A stretch of 59,595 bases of DNA from Peptococcaceae bacterium BRH_c8a (GTDB taxonomy: Bacteria > Bacillota > Desulfotomaculia > Desulfotomaculales > Desulfallaceae): positions 1 through 59,595 of the forward strand of contig LADP01000035.1 of NCBI GenBank assembly GCA_000961575.1, written 5' to 3'. Shown here piece after piece: positions 8,871 through 16,665 of the stretch; within the stretch, counting starts at the first letter, position 1; the number at the start of each line of letters is the position of its first letter. A program made the position numbers and the translations under genes. The notes under the pieces are model-generated. The model had not been told where the DNA came from. It was given only the letters and a program-made list of their open reading frames with translations, and made no database searches.

Positions 8871-10187
8871 GTGTCAAACCTGCTGATTAAGTGCATGGCC
8901 GTCCTGACCATGGACGGGGAAGCGGATATTATCCGCGATGGTGAGATTGCTATCAAAAACAACCAGATCTATCACGTGGGAACTGCCGGTACGACCCCGG
9001 CGGATTTCAAGCCGGATCAGGTAATGGAGCGGCCACAGATGGTGGCCATGCCCGGATTTGTAAACTGCCATACCCACGCAGCCATGACTCTGTTTAGGGG
9101 ATATGCCGACGACATGCCGCTGATGCAGTGGTTAAAAGAAAAAATATGGCCTTTGGAAGAACACCTGACCCCGAACCATGTCTACAAGGGCACTTTGCTT
9201 AGCTGCGCTGAAATGATTAAGGGCGGTACAACCACCTTTACCGATATGTACTTTGCCATGGATCGAGTGGCCCAGGCCGTTGAGGAATCCGGCATGCGGG
9301 CAGTGCTGAGCCGCGGCATGGTGGGCTTGGGCCCTAACGCCGAAAAAGCCATGAAAGAAAGCATCACTTTTATTGAACAATGGCATGGCGGTGCCGGTGG
9401 ACGTGTAACGGCAATGTTCGGACCCCACGCACCCTACACCTGCCCGCCGGAATATCTTAAAAGGGTTATTGAACAAGCCCGCAAAATGAACGTGGGCATC
9501 CACATTCATCTGGCTGAAACTGAAGATGAAACAAGTGAAATAATTGAGAGGTACGGCCGTTCACCGGTTATTTTAATGGAAGAAACCGGTCTGTTTGAAG
9601 TTCCGGTACTGGCTGCCCACTGTGTGCACCTGGATGACCGGGACATTGAAATTTTGGCCCGCAACCGGGTCAGCATTGCCCACAATCCGCAGAGCAACAT
9701 GAAACTGGCTAGCGGCGTGGCTCCAGTAACCAGGCTCAAAGAAGCAGGAGCACTGGTTGGGCTGGGAACCGACGGCGCCGCCAGTAACAATAATTTGGAC
9801 ATGCTGGAGGAAATGCGCACCGCCGCCCTGTTGCAAAAGGTCAGTACCGGCAAAGCCACCGCGCTGCCCGCCCGGGAAGCGCTGCGCATGGCCACTGCCG
9901 ACGGCGCATTGGCGGTGGGCTTGGGCGACCGGGTAGGTAAAATTAAGCCGGGCCTGCTGGCTGATTTAATTTTACTGGACATGCACAAACCGCACCTATA
10001 CCCGTTGCATGATCTTCATGCCCACGTGGCTTATGCCGCTTCATCGGCAGATGTAGACACAGTAATTATTGACGGGCAGGTGGTTATGGAAAATCGACGC
10101 CTTCTGACCATGGATGAGGACAAGGTGCTTCAAGAAGCACAGGCCGCCGCCGAATCGCTGATTAAAGCAAAGGAAGCTCGCAAATAG
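8871..10187 (+). CDS. mtaD: 5'-methylthioadenosine/S-adenosylhomocysteine/5'-deoxyadenosine deaminase
   Basis: This 438-residue metal-dependent amidohydrolase of the MtaD/DadD family removes the 6-amino group of adenosine derivatives to give inosine derivatives. Metal ligands are visible: NCHTHAAMTLFRG (about residue 66), HIHLAETEDE (about 210), AAHCVHLDD (about 249) and GTDGAASNNNLDML (about 298). The GTG start lies 12 nt after AGGAGG. As the last gene of the cluster it would supply 5'-methylthioinosine, S-inosylhomocysteine or 5'-deoxyinosine to the phosphorylase and hydrolase upstream. A strong terminator follows. Confidence 0.92.
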   Translation: MSNLLIKCMAVLTMDGEADIIRDGEIAIKNNQIYHVGTAGTTPADFKPDQVMERPQMVAMPGFVNCHTHAAMTLFRGYADDMPLMQWLKEKIWPLEEHLTPNHVYKGTLLSCAEMIKGGTTTFTDMYFAMDRVAQAVEESGMRAVLSRGMVGLGPNAEKAMKESITFIEQWHGGAGGRVTAMFGPHAPYTCPPEYLKRVIEQARKMNVGIHIHLAETEDETSEIIERYGRSPVILMEETGLFEVPVLAAHCVHLDDRDIEILARNRVSIAHNPQSNMKLASGVAPVTRLKEAGALVGLGTDGAASNNNLDMLEEMRTAALLQKVSTGKATALPAREALRMATADGALAVGLGDRVGKIKPGLLADLILLDMHKPHLYPLHDLHAHVAYAASSADVDTVIIDGQVVMENRRLLTMDEDKVLQEAQAAAESLIKAKEARK

Positions 10188-10283
10188 AGTTCAAGGTGCT
10201 TAATCCGGAGGATGAGGGTGAAATATTAATATATTGGTTTTTGGGCAATGGCTGAAATCCATTTAAATTAGTTGTCGAAAAAC

Positions 10284-10326
10284 AAAGAAGGCACGCTTTA
10301 GTGTAACCATAGCGTGCCTTCTTTTT
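10284..10326 (+). terminator. Bidirectional terminator after mtaD
   Basis: A 14-bp stem pairs AAAGAAGGCACGCT with AGCGTGCCTTCTTT around a 13-nt loop and ends in a T run. It separates mtaD from the convergent aminotransferase gene and can serve both strands. Confidence 0.92.
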
Positions 10327-10357
10327 AAATTTATGTTTAACAATTAAGTTTGTTTAC

Positions 10358-11773
10358 CTATCTGCGGCGGAAGCTTTTAATGGCCGTCCCGGCGCTTGTA
10401 GCAGCAAAACTTAAGAAACCCTTGTTTCGTTTCAAGATTTCGTCTAGGGCGCTAAGCACACGGTCAATTTCCTCCCTGGTTACAATTAAAGGTGGTTCCA
10501 GTCTGATTACATTAGGATTATTTAAAGTATAGGCCGTAATGATGTGGTACTTGTTTAGCAATTCAGAGGCTATCAAGGTACCCAAATACTCCTGAGATAG
10601 TTTGGTAGCCATACCAAAGGTTACCTTGTCGGCCAGGCCGCCCGGCTTGGTAAACTCAATGCCGATCAATAGACCGCGGCCCCGTACTTCCTTAATCAAG
10701 GGGTATTTACTCTTCAATGCCAACAATCCCTCAATAAAGTAACTACCGTTTTTTGCTGCTTTGGCAGAGAGGTTTTCCCTGAGCAGCACATCAATAGCAG
10801 CTACACCGGCTGTAGCGGCCCTGGTGTTACCACTAAAAGTGGAACTGTGTAGTACGACTTTGTCAATGCTGCCGTAAGCTTTTTGCCAAATTTCATCAGT
10901 GGTGATGAACGCGCCGGTTGGCTCAACGCCGCCGCCCAGAGATTTGGCCATACACATGATATCCGGTTCCACGTTTTCCAATTGGCAGGCAAACATGGCC
11001 CCTGTACGTCCAAAACCGGTCTGGATTTCATCGGCGATTAAAAGTGTGCCGTGCTCCCGGCAAAGTCGAGCCGCTTCGGCCAAGTATCCGGGAGGTGGTA
11101 TATTAACACCGCCTTCGCCCTGGATCGGTTCAACAATAAAAGCAGCTGGTTTATACTTGACAAGCGCCTCCCCCAAAGAATCTATGTCTCCGAAAGGAAC
11201 TTCAACACAGTCCGGTAACAGGGGTTCAAATGATTTACGATACTTTTCTCTACCTGTTACCGAGAGGGCACCGAATGTTTTACCATGAAAAGAGTTCTGA
11301 CAATATACAAATACTGTCCTACCGGTTGAGGCACGGGCGATTTTAAGTGCTCCCTCCACAGCCTCTGCTCCGCTGTTACAATGAAAAGACCTCTTTAAAC
11401 GGCCGGGTGTAATTATGGCCAGGTTATGTAGCAGGGCGGCGACCATTGTTGGTAACGAGGTAGGGATCAGGTTTGGCACTTCGCGGATCTTCTCGAGAGC
11501 CCCAAGGATTTCGGGGTGGTTATGGCCCAGGTTCATGGCACCAAAAGCGCCAAGAAAATCAAGGTATTGGTTACCTTCACTATCCCATATTTTCATGCCC
11601 TCCGCCCTGACAAACTGACGGTCAAAACCGACCAGACCCAAAAGAGCGGCCAGACTAGGGTTACCATAATTTTTATGCAGTGCCAACACTTCGTTGCGGC
11701 TCAAGTCCAGAGCGTCATCTACGGACATTATCATTCCTGGTGCCATAACCGAAACATCTTTATTTATAGCCAA
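10358..11773 (-). CDS. Class III aminotransferase, putrescine/ornithine-type
   Basis: This PLP-dependent aminotransferase has about 471 residues. It carries HCNSGAEAVEGALKIAR (PLP phosphate region), EPIQGEGGVNIPPPGYL, LLIADEIQTGFGRTG (PLP-binding Asp) and the Schiff-base Lys in MCMAKSLGGGV. The spacing and the GEGG-PPPGYL block resemble putrescine aminotransferase YgjG more than acetylornithine or GABA enzymes, but the substrate is uncertain. The TTG start at 11773 is chosen because GGGAGGT lies 7 nt upstream; upstream in-frame codons fall inside the operator region. It is a single gene with its own promoter and operator-like palindromes. Confidence 0.88.
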   Translation of the reverse strand: MAINKDVSVMAPGMIMSVDDALDLSRNEVLALHKNYGNPSLAALLGLVGFDRQFVRAEGMKIWDSEGNQYLDFLGAFGAMNLGHNHPEILGALEKIREVPNLIPTSLPTMVAALLHNLAIITPGRLKRSFHCNSGAEAVEGALKIARASTGRTVFVYCQNSFHGKTFGALSVTGREKYRKSFEPLLPDCVEVPFGDIDSLGEALVKYKPAAFIVEPIQGEGGVNIPPPGYLAEAARLCREHGTLLIADEIQTGFGRTGAMFACQLENVEPDIMCMAKSLGGGVEPTGAFITTDEIWQKAYGSIDKVVLHSSTFSGNTRAATAGVAAIDVLLRENLSAKAAKNGSYFIEGLLALKSKYPLIKEVRGRGLLIGIEFTKPGGLADKVTFGMATKLSQEYLGTLIASELLNKYHIITAYTLNNPNVIRLEPPLIVTREEIDRVLSALDEILKRNKGFLSFAATSAGTAIKSFRRR

Positions 11774-11792
11774 TTTTGTTACCTCCCAGATG

Positions 11793-11816
11793 ATTGTGCA
11801 TAATATTGTGCACAAT
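11793..11816 (-). promoter_or_regulatory. Tandem 12-bp palindromic operator of the aminotransferase gene
   Basis: Two adjacent 12-mers, ATTGTGCATAAT and ATTGTGCACAAT, lie head to tail. The second is a perfect palindrome and the first differs at one base. They sit between the -10 box and the ribosome binding site, where a bound repressor would block transcription. The cognate regulator is not in the window. Confidence 0.6.
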
Positions 11817-11819
11817 AAT

Positions 11820-11848
11820 AATCTACCATTTTAGTAGATCAAAGTCAA
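11820..11848 (-). promoter_or_regulatory. Sigma-A-type promoter of the aminotransferase gene
   Basis: Reading the minus strand, TTGACT (11848-11843) and TAGATT (11825-11820) are separated by 17 nt. The palindromic operator begins 3 nt downstream of the -10 box. Confidence 0.7.
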
Positions 11849-11880
11849 TTTGTACTAAGTAAAATCGGGCATTATCAAAG

Positions 11881-11954
11881 GGGGTCAGGCCCTGAAAAGT
11901 TGCAAAGTTGAAATTTATAAATTGCAACTTTGCAACTTTTCAGGGCCTGACCCC
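11881..11954. repeat. Perfect 30-bp palindrome
   Basis: GGGGTCAGGCCCTGAAAAGT (first 20 bases of the left arm, 11881-11910) is exactly repeated in inverse at 11925-11954 around a 14-nt A/T loop. It lies between the divergent aminotransferase and ylxM promoters. Arms starting GGGG-CAGG also occur in the palindrome at 42520, so this looks like a dispersed hairpin element, not a simple terminator. Confidence 0.8.
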
Positions 11955-11975
11955 TAAACTGTCAGCCTGTTTAGC

Positions 11976-12004
11976 TTGACATAGTGCTTTTATTTGAGTA
12001 AAAT
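11976..12004 (+). promoter_or_regulatory. Sigma-A promoter of ylxM-ffh
   Basis: A consensus TTGACA (11976-11981), a 17-nt spacer and TAAAAT (11999-12004) lie about 48 nt upstream of the ylxM start. Confidence 0.85.
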
Positions 12005-12051
12005 TTATGTGTAAAGTACTTTAGCTTTATACGTAAAGCGAGGTGCATGTA

Positions 12052-12399
12052 ATGGATAAAGTAACCCTGCTTACCCTGTTGTTTGATTTTTACGGTCAGT
12101 TATTAACTGAACGTCAGCAAAAGTTTGTCGAACTATACTACGGTAACGACTATTCACTTGGTGAAATAGCCGAATCTTATAATGTAAGCCGCCAGGCAGT
12201 ACATGACACATTAAAGAGAGCCGATATCATGCTGCAAAATTACGAGCAAAAATTGCAATTGGTAAACAAGTTTTTAACCCAGCGCAGCAAGCTGGCCGAA
12301 GCAGCCCGGTTGCTGGAAGAATGTAGCGAATCAGTACCCGGACAGGCATTAAGGGCCAAGGAGATATTGCAGGAAGTGCTGGAGATGGACAGGGGGTAA
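12052..12399 (+). CDS. ylxM: YlxM/p13 family DNA-binding protein (SRP operon)
   Basis: This 115-residue helix-turn-helix protein of the UPF0122 family is encoded with ffh in most Firmicutes and is thought to modulate SRP function or expression. The HTH is clear in DYSLGEIAESYNVSRQAVHD (about residues 36-55), preceded by LTERQQKFVELYY and followed by a long helical tail. The ATG at 12052 is preferred; a GTG at 12043 overlaps the AGGTG ribosome binding site. The stop lies 4 nt before ffh, so the two are translationally close. Confidence 0.93.
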   Translation: MDKVTLLTLLFDFYGQLLTERQQKFVELYYGNDYSLGEIAESYNVSRQAVHDTLKRADIMLQNYEQKLQLVNKFLTQRSKLAEAARLLEECSESVPGQALRAKEILQEVLEMDRG

Positions 12400-12403
12400 A
12401 ATA

Positions 12404-13765
12404 ATGGTTTTTTCAGGACTCGCTGAAAGACTCCAGGAAACCTTTAAAAAATTACGCGGCAAAGGCAGGCTAACCGAGGAAGACGTAGACCTGGCCTTAA
12501 AAGAAGTGCGCCGGGCACTGATCAGCGCCGACGTTAACTTCATGGTGGTTAAAGATTTTATTAGCCGCATCCGGGAACGGGCAGTAGGCGTAGATGTGCT
12601 GCAAAGCCTCACTCCCGCCCAGCAGGTAATTAAAATCGTCCGCGATGAACTGGCTGCACTAATGGGCGGCACCCAAAGCAAAATAAACCTGGCCCCGACG
12701 CCACCCACGGTGATTATGATGGTGGGGCTGCACGGTGCCGGCAAAACCACCACCTCCGCCAAGCTGGCCAGTCTGATGCGCCGCCAGGGAAGACGCCCGG
12801 AATTAGTGGCCGCAGACGTATACAGGCCTGCTGCCATCAAACAACTGCAAGTGCTGGGCGGCCAAATTAATGTCCCGGTTTTCAGCATGGGTGAGCAAGT
12901 GCCTCCACCTGACATCGCTAAAGCAGCGCTAGAGCAGGCCCGCCGGGAAGGACACGACCTGGTGATTATCGATACTGCCGGCCGGCTGCATATCGATGAA
13001 GACCTGATGGGTGAACTGCGTAATATCGCCAGTAGCGTAAAACCCCATGAAATACTGCTGGTTGTTGATTCCATGACCGGTCAGGACGCAGTTAACGTAG
13101 CCAAAACCTTTAATGAAAATTTGACCCTCACCGGCGTGGTACTTACCAAACTGGACGGGGACACCCGTGGTGGGGCAGCGCTTTCTGTTAAAGCCGTTAC
13201 CGGTTGCCCCATTAAATTTGCCGGTATGGGCGAGAAACTTGACGCTCTGGAAGTTTTCCACCCCGACCGTATGGCCGATCGCATTCTGGGCATGGGTGAC
13301 ATGCTCACCCTGATTGAAAAAGCCCAGGCCAACTTTGATGCCGATCAGGTGGATAAGTTAAATAAACGCATTAAAAGCATGGAATTCACCCTGGATGATT
13401 TTTTGGAACACATGAACCAGGTGAAAAAAATGGGGCCGCTGGATCAGGTCTTAGGCATGATTCCAGGCATGGGAAACATGAAAAAGATGAAGGATCTGCA
13501 GATAGATGAAAAAGAGCTAGTTTACTTAGAAGCTATCATCAGTTCCATGACTCCCTGGGAAAGGCAAAACCCTCAGGAGATAAGCGGCAACAGACGCCGG
13601 CGCGTGGCCAAGGGCAGCGGAACATCGGTGCAGGAGGTTAACCGCCTGCTTAAACAGTTTGAGCAAACCCGCAAGATGATGCGCCAGTTAATGGGCATGG
13701 AAAAGAACATCAAAAAGGGTAAAATGAAGAATCCTTTCGGTTTAGGAAAAAATTCGCCATTCTAA
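12404..13765 (+). CDS. ffh: Signal recognition particle protein Ffh
   Basis: This 453-residue SRP GTPase binds signal peptides of nascent membrane and secreted proteins together with SRP RNA. The N domain (residues 1-90) is followed by the G domain with GLHGAGKTTTSAKLA (about 108), DTAGRLHIDEDL and TKLDGDTRGGAAL, then a Met-rich M domain (about 300-453) with the RNA-binding region after GNRRRRVAKGSG. Length and motif order are normal. It is co-transcribed with ylxM; an inverted heptad element separates it from rpsP. Confidence 0.98.
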   Translation: MVFSGLAERLQETFKKLRGKGRLTEEDVDLALKEVRRALISADVNFMVVKDFISRIRERAVGVDVLQSLTPAQQVIKIVRDELAALMGGTQSKINLAPTPPTVIMMVGLHGAGKTTTSAKLASLMRRQGRRPELVAADVYRPAAIKQLQVLGGQINVPVFSMGEQVPPPDIAKAALEQARREGHDLVIIDTAGRLHIDEDLMGELRNIASSVKPHEILLVVDSMTGQDAVNVAKTFNENLTLTGVVLTKLDGDTRGGAALSVKAVTGCPIKFAGMGEKLDALEVFHPDRMADRILGMGDMLTLIEKAQANFDADQVDKLNKRIKSMEFTLDDFLEHMNQVKKMGPLDQVLGMIPGMGNMKKMKDLQIDEKELVYLEAIISSMTPWERQNPQEISGNRRRRVAKGSGTSVQEVNRLLKQFEQTRKMMRQLMGMEKNIKKGKMKNPFGLGKNSPF

Positions 13766-13767
13766 CA

Positions 13768-13944
13768 CCAGTAGTCAGTAGTCAGAATTCAGTAGTCAGA
13801 ATAAGAGAACGACCTATCGTACCGTTATTCTGAATTCTGATACCTGAAAATATTGAATACCGGATTAAAGTGATAAATTTAGGATAAGAAGAACAGGCAT
13901 CATCCCATAGCATTCTGACTACTGAATACTGAATACTGACTACT
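13768..13944. repeat. Heptad-bordered inverted element, copy A
   Basis: The left border is four to five tandem 7-bp units of the form CAGTAGT/CAGAATT. The right border is the same kind of array in inverse orientation (CTGACTACTGAATACTGAAT, then ACTGACTACT). About 110 nt of unrelated sequence lies between. It fills the ffh-rpsP gap, and the same borders recur at 16539, 29066 and 52646. Confidence 0.75.
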
Positions 13945-13974
13945 TTTTTATACTACTTTGAGGAGGTGAACACT

Positions 13975-14238
13975 ATGGCAGTAAAGATCAGGCTGAAAAG
14001 AATGGGGGCCAAGAAAAACCCTTTTTATCGTATTGTAGTAGCCGATTCCCGCTCCCCCAGGGATGGCCGTTTTATTGAAGAAATCGGATACTATGACCCG
14101 CTAAAAGACCCGGCCGTAATTAAGGTTGACGAAGTTAGAGCCGCCGAATGGCTAAGCAAGGGCGCACAAATGACAGATACAACTAAGGCCCTATTTAAAA
14201 AAGCCGGCATTACCGGTAACACCGCCGGGGGCGAGTAA
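13975..14238 (+). CDS. rpsP: 30S ribosomal protein S16
   Basis: This 87-residue protein has the S16 signature [20 protein letters not shown] at its N-terminus and [15 protein letters not shown] in the middle. It binds 16S rRNA early in 30S assembly. The ATG at 13975 is chosen because an upstream in-frame GTG is part of the GAGGAGGTG ribosome binding site. It is the first gene of the conserved rpsP-khpA-rimM-trmD order. Confidence 0.97.
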   Translation: MAVKIRLKRMGAKKNPFYRIVVADSRSPRDGRFIEEIGYYDPLKDPAVIKVDEVRAAEWLSKGAQMTDTTKALFKKAGITGNTAGGE

Positions 14239-14257
14239 ACTACAGGAGGTAAGCCCG

Positions 14258-14485
14258 ATGAAGGACCTGGTGGAAGTTTTGGCCAAAGCCCTCGTCGACC
14301 ATCCCGAATTTGTAAATGTGGAGATGAAGGAAAGAGAAAAATCAAGTGTAATCGAATTACGCGTTGCCCCGGATGACATGGGTAAAGTCATTGGCAAACA
14401 GGGCCGGATAGCCAGAGCCATCCGGACAGTGGTGAAAGCTGCTGCCACCAAGGAGCGCAAGAGGGTCACTGTGGAAATTATTTAA
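14258..14485 (+). CDS. khpA: KhpA-type RNA-binding KH domain protein
   Basis: This 75-residue single KH domain protein carries the GxxG loop in KVIGKQGRIARAIRTVVKAA (about residues 44-63). Members (KhpA/YlqC) pair with KhpB and bind RNA broadly; the gene lies between rpsP and rimM in most Firmicutes. The ribosome binding site is ACAGGAGGT. The start, length and neighbours are as usual. Confidence 0.95.
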   Translation: MKDLVEVLAKALVDHPEFVNVEMKEREKSSVIELRVAPDDMGKVIGKQGRIARAIRTVVKAAATKERKRVTVEII

Positions 14486-14584
14486 TTTATGACGGCCCTG
14501 GTAATAATAAATTTAAGTTATTTTGATGAAGGGGGCGCTAAAAAGCCCTCTTTCATTATTAAATGCGGTAAGGGGGCAGCTGAT

Positions 14585-15106
14585 TTGCCGAATAATGAAG
14601 TTGAATATATCGCCATTGGCAGGATCCTCAAGCCGCAGGGAACCCGCGGTGAAGTTAAGATTTTGCCGCTTACTGATTTTCCGGAACGTTTTGCAACCAT
14701 GGAAAAAATACTGCTGGATCTGGATGGACGGTTTGAAACCCGTTCTGTTGAGAAGGTTTCCTCCCTCGGCCGGTTTATTGTCATGAAACTGTCGGGTATA
14801 GATGATATGAATGCCGCATTACTGCTTAAAAACGCATTACTTAAAGTGACCCGGCAAGAACTTGTCCCCCTGCCCGATGGTGAGTATTACGTTTTCGACC
14901 TGGTTGGATTGAATGTACATACAACCGCAGGCCGGCACCTGGGACAAATTAAAGATGTACTGCAAACCGGGGCTAACGACGTTTACATTGTGGAAGGCGT
15001 CACCCCTCGCCAGCTACTGATTCCTGCTTTGAAACAAGTGGTGCTGAGTATTGACCTGGAAACCGGCAAAATGGTGGTAGAACTGCCCGAGGGCTTGGAA
15101 GATTAA
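14585..15106 (+). CDS. rimM: 16S rRNA processing protein RimM
   Basis: This protein of about 173 residues, needed for 30S maturation, binds S19. It begins with the RimM core YIAIGRILKPQGTRGEVKILPLTDFPERF, followed by a PRC-barrel half (EYYVFDLVGLNVHTTAGRHLGQIKDV...ANDVYIV). The TTG at 14585 follows AAGGGGG by 8 nt and gives the normal family length. A longer frame from 14489 would add 32 residues not found in the family. A hairpin at 14527-14555 between khpA and this start may tune expression. Confidence 0.93.
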   Translation: MPNNEVEYIAIGRILKPQGTRGEVKILPLTDFPERFATMEKILLDLDGRFETRSVEKVSSLGRFIVMKLSGIDDMNAALLLKNALLKVTRQELVPLPDGEYYVFDLVGLNVHTTAGRHLGQIKDVLQTGANDVYIVEGVTPRQLLIPALKQVVLSIDLETGKMVVELPEGLED

Positions 15107-15164
15107 ATGCTTGCCCAACATGCCAATTATACGGTTTTTATGATGGTTGATGGAGGAATTAGCT

Positions 15165-15914
15165 GTGATCATCGATATCCTGACGTTGTTCCCGGAGATG
15201 TTTGCCGGGCCCTTTGACAGTAGTATCATCAAACGGGCTCGTGAAAAAAAAATACTTAACATAGACATAACAGACATTCGCGCTTTCTCTGGAAACAAAC
15301 ATAACACAGTGGATGACACCCCTTACGGAGGCGGTGCGGGGATGGTAATGCAGGCACCGCCTATCCTCCGGGCGCTTGATGCAGTGCGTCATAATCGGGC
15401 TGGTTCTTTGTCGCGGGTGGTGCTGATGTGCCCTACCGGGCTCAAGTTTGACCAGCACTGGGCCCGGGATCTGGCCAGTGAAGATCATCTGGTGATTATC
15501 TGCGGTCATTACGAGGGCGTGGACGAGCGGGTAAGGGAACTGGTAGTGACGGATGAACTGTCCATCGGCGATTACGTGCTCACCGGCGGTGAACTGCCCG
15601 CCATGGTAGTGGTGGACGCGGTATCCCGCATGATCCCCGGCGTACTGGGGGAAAAGGCTTCCGCCGTGGAAGATTCATTTTACACCGGTCTTTTGGAATA
15701 CCCTCATTACACCCGCCCGGCAGAGTGCGCGAACCTGTCGGTGCCGGAAATTTTACTTGGTGGTCACCACGAAAACATTCGCCGCTGGCGCCGCCGCCAG
15801 TCACTTTTAAAAACCCTGGAACGCCGCCCCGAACTGCTGCGCCCGGAAACGCTCACGGACGAGGACCGGTCCATTTTGAAGGAAATCGTTGCATCAATCC
15901 AAGCCGGTATATAA
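15165..15914 (+). CDS. trmD: tRNA (guanine-37-N1)-methyltransferase
   Basis: This 249-residue SPOUT methyltransferase makes m1G37 in tRNA anticodon loops using SAM. Motifs are [10 protein letters not shown] at the N-terminus, [19 protein letters not shown], the knot segment [11 protein letters not shown] (about residue 110) and [20 protein letters not shown]. The GTG at 15165 lies 8 nt after GGAGG; the frame also opens at 15147, which would overlap the ribosome binding site. It follows rimM by 58 nt. Confidence 0.97.
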   Translation: MIIDILTLFPEMFAGPFDSSIIKRAREKKILNIDITDIRAFSGNKHNTVDDTPYGGGAGMVMQAPPILRALDAVRHNRAGSLSRVVLMCPTGLKFDQHWARDLASEDHLVIICGHYEGVDERVRELVVTDELSIGDYVLTGGELPAMVVVDAVSRMIPGVLGEKASAVEDSFYTGLLEYPHYTRPAECANLSVPEILLGGHHENIRRWRRRQSLLKTLERRPELLRPETLTDEDRSILKEIVASIQAGI

Positions 15915-16025
15915 GCAGGTTTCGCACGACTAGCTCTAATTAGTAATTCTTTACTCCCAGTTTTTCTGGGTAGACCTATTTTCGCTAATATTTTTATTAA
16001 CCATTTTTTTAACTAGGCTCAATTC

Positions 16026-16054
16026 TTGCGCCTTTGCGCCGCTTATGGTATAAT
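16026..16054 (+). promoter_or_regulatory. Promoter of rplS
   Basis: TTGCGC (16026-16031) and a perfect TATAAT (16049-16054) are 17 nt apart, with transcription expected to start near 16061. It gives rplS a promoter separate from the rpsP-trmD genes. Confidence 0.8.
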
Positions 16055-16065
16055 TTTTCTTGTGA

Positions 16066-16122
16066 TTACGGGCGGTCCGCTGTTCTGCATCAGGGGATAC
16101 GAACGCCTGATGGGAAGGAGGT
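16066..16122 (+). promoter_or_regulatory. rplS 5' leader hairpin (L19 leader candidate)
   Basis: The short leader contains CATCAGG (16088-16094) paired with CCTGATG (16106-16112) around an 11-nt loop, ending a few bases before the GGAAGGAGG ribosome binding site. Autoregulatory L19 leaders occur upstream of rplS in low-GC Gram-positives; the position and the hairpin fit, but the match to that family is not verified. Confidence 0.5.
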
Positions 16123-16133
16123 ACATAAATAAT

Positions 16134-16475
16134 ATGGACTTAATCCGTGTATTGGAAGAAGGACAGTATAAAGAAGCCATCCCCGAGTTCCGCCCTGGTG
16201 ATACCGTAAAGGTACACGTAAAGGTGGTAGAAGGCACCCGGGAACGGATCCAGCTTTTCGAAGGAGTGGTAATCCGGCGCCGTGGCGGTGGGCTGAGTGA
16301 AACATTCACCGTGCGTAGGGTTTCGTATGGAGTAGGGGTAGAAAGAACGTTCCTGCTGCATACACCGCGTATTGATAAAATTGAAGTCGTCAAAAGAGGC
16401 CGCGTACGCAGAGCCAGGTTGTATTACCTGCGTAAACTGCGGGGCAAGGCCGCTCGCATTGAGGAAAGGCGATAG
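16134..16475 (+). CDS. rplS: 50S ribosomal protein L19
   Basis: This 113-residue protein of the 30S-50S interface carries [18 protein letters not shown] (residues 18-35), the [15 protein letters not shown] block and the C-terminal [20 protein letters not shown]. The ATG at 16134 follows GGAAGGAGG; a longer frame from 16026 starts inside the promoter and is rejected. A terminator follows directly. Confidence 0.97.
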   Translation: MDLIRVLEEGQYKEAIPEFRPGDTVKVHVKVVEGTRERIQLFEGVVIRRRGGGLSETFTVRRVSYGVGVERTFLLHTPRIDKIEVVKRGRVRRARLYYLRKLRGKAARIEERR

Positions 16476-16487
16476 TTTTGTTTTTTT

Positions 16488-16517
16488 AGGGACTGCTCAT
16501 AAACAGTCCCTTTTTTA
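16488..16517 (+). terminator. Terminator after rplS
   Basis: AGGGACTG pairs with CAGTCCCT around an 8-nt loop and is followed by a T tract. Confidence 0.92.
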
Positions 16518-16538
16518 AATAATAGGTAAAAACATAGG

Positions 16539-16622
16539 ATTCAGTAATCAGTAGTCAGTATGCAGAATAAAATCGGTTTTGTAGTCTTTTAATTTTAAAT
16601 TCTGTCTACTGAATACTTGAAT
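16539..16622. repeat. Heptad-bordered inverted element, copy B
   Basis: The left border reads ATTCAGT-AATCAGT-AGTCAGT-ATGCAGA. The right border is the inverse, AATTCTGTCTACTGAATACT. Only about 35 nt lie between, making this the smallest of the four CAGTAGT-type copies. It sits between the rplS terminator and lepB. Confidence 0.68.
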
Positions 16623-16665
16623 TAACTTTGTTTTTAATCATAAACAAATTGATGAGGAGAATACT

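Noticed and set aside
13768-13944. CRISPR-like array (short direct repeats)
   Set aside because: Units are only 7 bp, contiguous without spacers, inverted at the far side, and no cas genes are present.
14527-14555. Intrinsic terminator between khpA and rimM
   Set aside because: The stem TGAAGGGGGC/GCCCTCTTTCA has a bulge and only a short T-poor tail, and a stop here would cut an essential operon; at most a weak attenuator.
14489-14584. Longer RimM N-terminus
   Set aside because: The ATG at 14489 would add 32 residues absent from RimM proteins; the TTG at 14585 has AAGGGGG at good spacing.
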